Assembly: GCA_030604795.1 (NCBI GenBank)
Contig: JAUVVE010000045.1
Location: 1 to 6,597, forward strand
Source: Dehalococcoidia bacterium
GTDB taxonomy: Bacteria > Chloroflexota > Dehalococcoidia > GIF9 > UBA5629
Direction of reading: 5' to 3'
Length of the DNA stretch: 6,597 nucleotides
Part shown: one piece after another, positions 1-3,906 of the stretch
Position numbering within the stretch: the stretch's first letter is position 1
Layout: every line of letters begins with the position of its first letter
The notes under the pieces: generated by a model
Told to the model about the DNA's origin: nothing
The model's input: the letters and a program-made list of their open reading frames with translations, nothing else
Database searches by the model: none
Made by a program: the position numbers and the translations under genes

Positions 1-554
1 AAGTCCACGCATTCCCTGGCGGTAAGAGGGAAGGTGCATTCCCTCACTATCTTATATTCATTGTTACGCGTGACATGGGTCATGCAGACAATGACCTTTT
101 TGGTACTGGCTGCCAGGTCCATAGCACCGCCAATGCTGGTAAATAAGTGTGGCGCTCGCCAATTGGCCAAGTCTCCTCTCTCCGATACCTGAAGCCCTCC
201 CAGGATGGTGAGGTCAAGCTTACCACCACGGATCATGTCGAAGGCTTCACCCATATGGAAAAGGCTTAGCCCTGGAAGTGGCATAACAGGCTGGCCACTG
301 GCATTAACCAGTGTCCACCCCATCTCATCCGCTTCCTCCTCGGTGGCTATACGACCATAGCCGATAATCCCGCTCTCCGAGTGGAAGAACACTGTCTTCT
401 CTTCTGGGACGAAGTTACTGGCCAGGGTAGGTATCCCGAAGCCCAAATTCACATAATCCCCGTCCTGAATCTCCTTGGCTGCCCTCAATGCTATAGTCTG
501 TTCATCCAGCCTTTCCTTGCTCTTGACTCTTTCTCTGAGTTCTTTCTCTGCCAT
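1..554 (-). CDS. CoA-transferase subunit B (family I), 3' end cut by window edge
   Basis: This is the beta subunit of a family I (3-oxoacid type) CoA-transferase, which carries the catalytic glutamate that forms the acyl-glutamyl and glutamyl-CoA intermediates. My translation gives 184 codons before the window edge. The usual family length is about 210-220, so roughly the last 30 residues are missing. Visible landmarks are the N-terminal LGFGIPTLAS stretch (37-46), the catalytic-site motif FHSESGIIG (57-65, Glu60), and the family blocks GGKLDLTILGGLQVSERGD and SIGGAMDLA. The family motif normally reads SENG, so Asn is replaced by Ser here. The ATG at 554 is one base past the TAG of subunit A and has a perfect AAGGAGGG five bases upstream, so the start is secure and the two are co-transcribed. 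The acyl substrate (acetoacetate, oxoadipate, glutaconate or another acid) cannot be read from sequence. Confidence 0.93.
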   Translation of the reverse strand, partial: MAEKELRERVKSKERLDEQTIALRAAKEIQDGDYVNLGFGIPTLASNFVPEEKTVFFHSESGIIGYGRIATEEEADEMGWTLVNASGQPVMPLPGLSLFHMGEAFDMIRGGKLDLTILGGLQVSERGDLANWRAPHLFTSIGGAMDLAASTKKVIVCMTHVTRNNEYKIVRECTFPLTARECVD

Positions 555-555
555 T

Positions 556-1293
556 CTAACCCTCCTTCGGTATTGGAACCACACGGTGTACATATATACC
601 GGGAGTGATAATATTCTCCGGGTCAAGCTCTCCTGGCTCAACCACTTCGTCTACCTCAGCAATGGTAATTGAGGCTGCCTTAGCCATTAGGGCACTGACA
701 CCTCTACCAACACCTCGGTAGATCAGATTACCGTATCTGTCAGCTTTGTAAGCGCGGATAAGAGCAAAGTCAAGCCCAAGAGGCCTTTCTAGAATATATT
801 CTTCTCCATCAAACACTCTTTTCTCTTTACCTTCCTCTACAACTGTCCCTACTCCGGTACGAACGTATACCCCGCCTACCCCTGCTGCGGCAGCCCATAA
901 CCTCACCGCCAACGTGCCATGGGGCAATTCCTCGGCCAGCAGCCTGCCTGCTTCCCATTCCTTTTTCACAGCGTCAACGCCCGGCGCAAACGGGAAGCTG
1001 CTGATGAGCTTACGCACCAGTCCTTGCTCCACTAGCACAGCACCATCAATATACCACCGCTGTGAAGCCTTTTCCTCTCCAAGTAATGAACTCAAGAACT
1101 CCCTGATCTTCACACCCAGGCCACCGAAGAAAGTAACAATGGTGAGGTCCTTGGCAGATTTCCGAGCCACAGCCTGGATAAGGTTCTGGGGCGTCATCAC
1201 CATCCCTGCAAAATTGCTGACCCCGATGACAGCCCCATCGGGGATATCGGCAACCGCCTCATCAAAGCTAGCCACCACCTTATTCATAGCCAC
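556..1293 (-). CDS. CoA-transferase subunit A (family I)
   Basis: This is the alpha subunit of a two-subunit 3-oxoacid/oxoadipate-type CoA-transferase, a cytosolic enzyme that moves CoA between carboxylic acids. The 245-residue length is near the family norm. The N-terminal signature region is at 19-35 (DG, then IGVSNFAGMVMTP), corresponding to the family's GGFxxxGxP, but here it is degenerate (SNF for GGF). Later blocks match the family well: HGTLAVRLWAAAAGVGG (125-141), RTGVGTVVEEGKE (145-157), DFALIRAYKADRYGNLIYR (175-193) and the C-terminal EPGELDPENIITPGIYVHRVV (219-239). The start is a GTG at 1293 with AAAGGAGGG ending seven bases upstream; the in-frame ATG two codons later would be 13 bases away, so GTG is preferred. 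The gene is followed one base later by subunit B. The substrate is unknown. A 157-base gap separates it from the DUF454 gene, so it probably has its own promoter, though I found no convincing one. Confidence 0.93.
   Translation of the reverse strand: MAMNKVVASFDEAVADIPDGAVIGVSNFAGMVMTPQNLIQAVARKSAKDLTIVTFFGGLGVKIREFLSSLLGEEKASQRWYIDGAVLVEQGLVRKLISSFPFAPGVDAVKKEWEAGRLLAEELPHGTLAVRLWAAAAGVGGVYVRTGVGTVVEEGKEKRVFDGEEYILERPLGLDFALIRAYKADRYGNLIYRGVGRGVSALMAKAASITIAEVDEVVEPGELDPENIITPGIYVHRVVPIPKEG
560..567 (-). promoter_or_regulatory. Ribosome binding site of CoA-transferase subunit B
   Basis: AAGGAGGG lies five bases before the ATG at 554, inside the last codons of subunit A. It is a full-strength Shine-Dalgarno match and fixes the subunit B start. 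Confidence 0.85.
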
Positions 1294-1300
1294 TTAATAC

Positions 1301-1309
1301 CCCTCCTTT
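1301..1309 (-). promoter_or_regulatory. Ribosome binding site deciding the GTG start of subunit A
   Basis: AAAGGAGGG ends seven bases before GTG 1293 and 13 bases before the alternative ATG at 1287. The spacing favours the GTG. Confidence 0.8.
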
Positions 1310-1408
1310 CACGAGAAAGATTTATGTAAGAATCATCATGAGGAAGTCTCCCTCTTTGTCCCCCCACTTCTAGCTTCAATTTGACCAAGGGATTAGAGAA
1401 CCCACGGT

Positions 1409-1433
1409 CTTCCTGGACTCAGAGAGTAGGAAG
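1409..1433 (-). terminator. Intergenic hairpin downstream of the DUF454 gene
   Basis: On the plus strand CTTCCT (1409-1414), a GG bulge, ACTC (1417-1420), loop AGA, GAGT (1424-1427) and AGGAAG (1428-1433) fold into a ten-pair stem with a two-base bulge. It begins 18 bases past the DUF454 stop. There is no T-run after it in either direction, so it is only a candidate 3'-end or mRNA-stabilising structure, not a typical Rho-independent terminator. Confidence 0.35.
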
Positions 1434-1450
1434 CTGATACATGACCTAAA

Positions 1451-1870
1451 TCAGATGGATTGTTTTTGCCAGCGTTCTGAGGGTCTTATGAAAACTATGT
1501 GTGCGGTGACTCCAACTCCCACTAAAATCAAGACGATTCTAACTGGAAGCATATCGACTGCAAAGGCGGCTGAGCATCCTATCGTTGCCCAAAGGAAGAC
1601 AATGAAGAACGCTTTCACTTTCAACGACATCCCCTTCCCTTCTCGGTAGTCCTTGATGACTTTCCCAAACAACCTGTTGCCCAAGAGCCAATTGCTGAAC
1701 CTTTCTGAACTCCTAGCATAGCAAGCAGCAGCCAATAGAAGGAAAGGAGTGGTAGGTAAAATGGGTAGGAATACTCCGAGAACTGCAAGCCCAACAGACA
1801 AGGTTCCCGCTAGGATAAACAGCCTTCTTCCTAGATTGCCCTCCATTGATTTTCCCATTCGGATTCTCAT
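1451..1870 (-). CDS. DUF454 / YbaN-type inner-membrane protein
   Basis: This 139-residue protein matches the DUF454 (YbaN) family of small inner-membrane proteins, whose function is not established. The family hallmark LGVFLPILPTTPFLLLAAACYARSS spans 31-55, followed by WLLGNRLFGKVIKDYREGKGM (61-81), also typical. Hydrophobic segments are at about 16-36, 40-51, 86-104 and 109-127. The N-terminal basic residues are consistent with a cytoplasmic N-terminus. The start is uncertain: ATG 1870, ATG 1858 (residue 5) and ATG 1846 (residue 9) are all in frame, and none has a good Shine-Dalgarno. A strong predicted promoter would start transcription near 1878, leaving only about eight bases before ATG 1870. 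That argues for 1858 or 1846. Neighbouring genes give no hint of function. Confidence 0.85.
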   Translation of the reverse strand: MRIRMGKSMEGNLGRRLFILAGTLSVGLAVLGVFLPILPTTPFLLLAAACYARSSERFSNWLLGNRLFGKVIKDYREGKGMSLKVKAFFIVFLWATIGCSAAFAVDMLPVRIVLILVGVGVTAHIVFIRPSERWQKQSI

Positions 1871-1884
1871 TTTCCGTTGGTCAA

Positions 1885-1913
1885 CTTATACCTTGCCGCT
1901 CATTGCATGTCAA
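1885..1913 (-). promoter_or_regulatory. Sigma-70-type promoter for the DUF454 gene
   Basis: On the minus strand a perfect -35 TTGACA (1913-1908) is followed by a 17-base spacer and TATAAG (1890-1885), five of six to the -10 consensus. Predicted transcription start is near 1878, just ahead of the DUF454 coding region. This is the clearest promoter in the window. Confidence 0.7.
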
Positions 1914-1940
1914 GATTACCACATAGCAATCCTGGCAAGG
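1891..1940. repeat. Nested inverted repeat around the DUF454 promoter
   Basis: The outer arms are CCTTGCC (1891-1897) and GGCAAGG (1934-1940); the inner arms are ATTGC (1902-1906) and GCAAT (1926-1930). They are separated by four and three bases on the two sides, so the structure is nearly symmetrical. The -35 box lies at its centre, and one outer arm abuts the -10 box. This placement would suit an operator, but no known binding site is recognised. Confidence 0.45.
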
Positions 1941-1993
1941 CATAGGGGATTGTAGCGGGGTGTCTGTAACAGTCTATCCTGTTGGCAAGTCAG

Positions 1994-2194
1994 CTATCCG
2001 TTTCCCAGTTGCCTTGATCGTATACCCCAATGAGCGTAAGCCAGAGTAGCAAGACCAACACCATTAAAAGAAGCAAACACCTTAGTCAGTAGAGAGGCAG
2101 TACACCCCGATTCAAGAGCAAACTCGGTGACGAGAAGCCCCACAGTTCCAATGATGAGAAGACTAAAGCCAATAATCTTGATAGCTTCTTTCAT
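1994..2194 (-). CDS. Small two-helix membrane protein, hypothetical (66 aa)
   Basis: I do not recognise this family. The protein has two hydrophobic stretches, about residues 5-23 and 34-55, separated by a short segment with Glu24, Glu28 and Cys31, and ends in a basic polar tail (RSRQLGNG). It reads as a small integral membrane protein. ATG 2194 sits three bases after the TGA of the 81-aa gene upstream, implying co-translation; the Shine-Dalgarno (GATGAGAT) is weak, which fits translational coupling. A five-pair hairpin (AACAG/CTGTT, 1968-1972 with 1979-1983) follows the stop but lacks a T-run. The coding call rests on tight spacing with its neighbour and on the coherent membrane topology. 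Confidence 0.6.
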   Translation of the reverse strand: MKEAIKIIGFSLLIIGTVGLLVTEFALESGCTASLLTKVFASFNGVGLATLAYAHWGIRSRQLGNG

Positions 2195-2197
2195 ATC

Positions 2198-2443
2198 TCA
2201 TCTGAGCCATGCCACCAACGCCAATGCAATCACTCCTAGCAACAAGATAGCAACCCCAGCTATGACGAGCTTCTTTCGCCTTCTTTCCTCCTCTGGGGTC
2301 AGTGGCCTTTGTCCCCTTCTCCCGATAGCTATTCCAATACTAATACCTATAGCAATTCCAGCTCCCATTCCTGCCGCCAATCCTATTGGATAACCTTCCA
2401 CAAAATACTCCCTGTCTTTGATTTCTGTCGTACAGTATATCAC
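2198..2443 (-). CDS. Small glycine-zipper membrane protein, hypothetical (81 aa)
   Basis: This is an unrecognised small membrane protein. The first hydrophobic helix (about 19-41) carries glycines at 21, 25, 29, 33, 37 and 41, an unbroken GxxxG series, plus Gly27. This pattern packs helices tightly in membranes and is seen in glycine-zipper proteins. A charged cytoplasmic-looking linker follows (RRGQRPLTPEEERRRKK, 42-58), then a second helix (59-79). The frame opens at GTG 2443 with only a weak site (TGGAAAT). A better start may be GTG 2401 (residue 15), preceded at six bases by AGGGAG, which would give 67 residues beginning just before the zipper. It is directly upstream of the 66-aa membrane protein, so the two may work together. 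Function unknown. Confidence 0.65.
   Translation of the reverse strand: MIYCTTEIKDREYFVEGYPIGLAAGMGAGIAIGISIGIAIGRRGQRPLTPEEERRRKKLVIAGVAILLLGVIALALVAWLR
2408..2413 (-). promoter_or_regulatory. Shine-Dalgarno supporting an internal GTG start (2401)
   Basis: AGGGAG lies six bases ahead of GTG 2401. It is stronger and better spaced than anything before GTG 2443, so the shorter 67-residue form of the glycine-zipper protein is plausible. Confidence 0.45.
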
Positions 2444-2637
2444 TATTTCCAGGTACTTTTGAAACCATATAGCAGGGGAATATATGCACTATTGCATTGA
2501 GGGAGATAATTCGTGGAGCTTAAATCATGGTTGTGTCGCCGAGCTACTTGGTTGTGCGTGCAGAATGCAATTACAAAACTGGGATTGAGTGTGAGGTTGG
2601 TGAAGGGGAAGTCATTTGGTACACGCTATACCTGACT

Positions 2638-2672
2638 ATAGAATCCTTGATAGTGCTCCGCACCGATTCTAT
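2638..2672 (-). repeat. 8-bp inverted repeat overlapping the stop of the ATC-hydrolase-like gene
   Basis: ATAGAATC (2638-2645) and GATTCTAT (2665-2672) are perfect inverted repeats. The 19-base loop itself contains a small hairpin, GTGC-TCC-GCAC (2653-2663). The TAG stop (2671-2669) lies inside the right arm. No T-run follows, so it is more a 3'-end RNA structure or protein-binding palindrome than a classic terminator. Confidence 0.45.
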
Positions 2673-3379
2673 TTGTTTTCCTGTGTACGCAGCTCAAATC
2701 TAACGTCACACACTGGTGCACCAAGTGTCAGAGTCCCAGCGCGCTTGTATACAGCTCCGACTTTGGGCAGCACAGTGTTGAAAAAAACCTCATCTCCGTA
2801 GCATCTCCCTGCATAACATAGCTGGGAAACACCAAATTCCTTAGCCACCTCATTCCAGATGCAGTATTTTACGTCATAGGCGAAAATGCTAGGACTATCT
2901 TCAATTACCTCTACTTCATGCAGACCAGCTCGTTGGTCTGCCACCATCATAGCCCTAGCATAATCCTTGAAAGCCTCAAAGGCATCACCACATGCTTTGA
3001 AATCCTTAATCAACGGGAACATAGGTGCAGTCAGGTCATAGCCGATGTTATCAATCAACTTGCGGTAGATGTCTGATGCCCTCTCAATCCCAACAATGTC
3101 CGCAAGAGCTTTCATTGCCGCAGCTTGCTGGATGAGATGTTCCAGGAAGCGTTGATCCACTAGACCTTTCTCTCTTAGACTCGACCAATCGTGTCGCTTC
3201 ATACGTTTGGCTTCCTTCCTTATACGCAGCACCAGTTTTATCGTGCCAACAAGCCCCAACTCCCTACAAAATGTCCCCATAATAGTCCAAGTCATACGTT
3301 TACCCCGCCTCACCACTTCACGGTCGAGCATGATGTCCGACAGTGGTTTTCCGTAGTTCTTCAGGTCTTCTGCTTTCAT
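2669..3379 (-). CDS. L-2-amino-thiazoline-4-carboxylic acid hydrolase family protein
   Basis: This 236-residue protein resembles the ATC-hydrolase family (Pfam ATC_hydrolase), named for the enzyme that opens L-2-amino-thiazoline-4-carboxylate during bacterial L-cysteine formation. Most members are uncharacterised, so the true substrate is open. The evidence is in the C-terminal third: YCIWNEVAKEFG (172-183), Cys188, CYGDEVFF (193-200), then RAGTLTLGAPVCDVRF (213-228). These reproduce the family's spaced Cys/Asp pattern (C173, C188, C193, D196, C224, D225). The N-terminal two thirds look helical and soluble, with a basic region at 48-63; no signal peptide is seen. ATG 3379 has GAAAGGG almost touching it, which is closer than ideal. 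The gene stands alone, with 225 bases to the next gene downstream and a non-coding region upstream. Confidence 0.75.
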   Translation of the reverse strand: MKAEDLKNYGKPLSDIMLDREVVRRGKRMTWTIMGTFCRELGLVGTIKLVLRIRKEAKRMKRHDWSSLREKGLVDQRFLEHLIQQAAAMKALADIVGIERASDIYRKLIDNIGYDLTAPMFPLIKDFKACGDAFEAFKDYARAMMVADQRAGLHEVEVIEDSPSIFAYDVKYCIWNEVAKEFGVSQLCYAGRCYGDEVFFNTVLPKVGAVYKRAGTLTLGAPVCDVRFELRTQENK

Positions 3380-3627
3380 TCCCTTTCATCCGGCTTTCGT
3401 CTTAACAAGCTAGTGGATTGCCATATTCTACTGTGATATGTGTAACACCACAAGACGTCTCCATTGAAGAAAAGTGGAAATACGTGGTGAAAAGTAAATA
3501 ATGGGCGCGAAACGTAAACGATGGGCGGAAAAGTTAAGTGAAGTTGAGCGAATCCTATTGACACGGGCTTTCCGAAGCTACCAAAAACCCTTAGCGAAAA
3601 AAAGGATTAGCAAAAGGCCAGAACAAG
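3380..3627. other. Non-coding stretch upstream of the ATC-hydrolase-like gene
   Basis: No convincing gene lies here. Short open frames on both strands (plus 3501-3686, minus 3376-3564) lack recognisable domains, and the plus one runs through the hairpin and tRNA remnant. The stretch contains an imperfect 20-bp tandem repeat (3494-3533). A TTGACA at 3555-3560 (plus strand, approximate) has no matching -10 at the right distance. The promoter of the ATC-hydrolase-like gene should be here, but I cannot pick it out. Confidence 0.5.
3494..3533. repeat. Imperfect 20-bp tandem direct repeat
   Basis: Two consecutive 20-base units, 3494-3513 and 3514-3533, share GTAAA, ATGGGCG and AAA at the same offsets; 15 of 20 positions agree. 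It lies between the ATC-hydrolase-like gene and the tRNA terminator. Confidence 0.4.
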
Positions 3628-3651
3628 GGCCCCTAAAGGTTTCTAGGGGCC
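3628..3651 (-). terminator. Terminator-like hairpin after the tRNA-Arg remnant
   Basis: GGCCCCTA (3651-3644 on the minus strand) pairs perfectly with TAGGGGCC (3635-3628) around an eight-base loop, followed on the minus strand by CTTGTTCT. It begins 18 bases after the encoded CCA of the tRNA remnant, where a tRNA terminator is expected. The T-tail is weak. On the plus strand the tail is TCATTTTAG, so it could act in both directions. Confidence 0.6.
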
Positions 3652-3669
3652 TCATTTTAGCTTCAAAAA

Positions 3670-3719
3670 TGGTACCCCTGGGGTGACTCGAACACCCGAT
3701 ACGCGGTTTAGGAAACCGT
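3670..3719 (-). pseudogene. 3' half of tRNA-Arg(CCT), 5' half missing; probable att site
   Basis: Reading the minus strand from 3719: the anticodon arm is ACGGT-TTCCTAA-ACCGC with anticodon CCT at 3712-3710. Four of five stem pairs form; the outermost is an A-C mismatch. Then come a five-base variable loop GTATC, a perfect T arm GGGTG-TTCGAGT-CACCC (3697-3681), the acceptor 3' strand CAGGGGT (3680-3674), discriminator A and an encoded CCA (3672-3670). A complete gene would need ACCCCTG plus a D arm in the 26 bases before 3719. Those bases start AGGTAAC and have no D arm, and no ACCCCTG occurs in the 80 or so bases upstream. The gene is therefore truncated near the anticodon stem, the usual signature of a tRNA 3'-end duplicate left by a tyrosine-recombinase element. 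Confidence 0.8.
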
Positions 3720-3809
3720 ATATTATCGTCCACCAAGTGTTACCTCTTGCCGTGGACTCTGTCAAGTGAAGCTATTTCATGACATTCTGTGCCTTGTAGT
3801 GTTATGCAA

Positions 3810-3842
3810 TGTTGCCAAGTAGATTACCAAAAGGATTACCAA
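3810..3842 (-). repeat. Three 12-bp-period direct repeats beside the tRNA remnant
   Basis: On the minus strand TTGGTAATC occurs at 3842-3834 and again at 3830-3822, with a diverged third copy TTGGCAACA at 3818-3810 (six of nine matches). All are spaced exactly 12 bases apart. They lie about 90-120 bases inside the putative element from the att remnant, where integrase arm-type sites are often found. Confidence 0.5.
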
Positions 3843-3850
3843 GAATGAAG

Positions 3851-3870
3851 AAATAAGCTCGCTCAGAGCT
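3851..3870 (-). terminator. Weak hairpin downstream of the SDR-zinc ribbon gene
   Basis: On the minus strand AGCTC (3870-3866) and GAGCT (3860-3856) form a five-pair stem around TGAGC, followed by the T-rich TATTTCTTC. It lies about 36 bases past the stop at 3907. The stem is short, so this is a tentative terminator. Confidence 0.3.
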
Positions 3871-3906
3871 ATATCAACTGATTAAGGCGTCGTGCTGTCT
3901 GGTGCA

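Noticed and set aside
914..1297. Plus-strand 127-codon frame opposite CoA-transferase subunit A
   Set aside because: Antisense shadow; subunit A matches its family over its whole length and has a strong ribosome site.
3376..3564. Minus-strand 62-codon open frame upstream of the ATC-hydrolase-like gene
   Set aside because: There is no ribosome site, no domain, and it overlaps the start of the convincing gene.
3501..3686. Plus-strand 61-codon open frame
   Set aside because: It runs through the terminator-like hairpin and into the tRNA remnant, has no recognisable domain, and its start lies in a tandem repeat. It is the only candidate on the plus strand.
3670..3750. A complete tRNA with an unusual 5' half
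   Set aside because: The 26 bases upstream of the anticodon arm begin AGGTAAC, which cannot pair with the acceptor strand CAGGGGT, and no D arm can be drawn.
3670..3906. Group I intron interrupting tRNA-Arg(CCT)
   Set aside because: Such introns interrupt the anticodon loop, but here the loop is intact and the break is at or before the stem; no 5' exon is found upstream in the bases examined.
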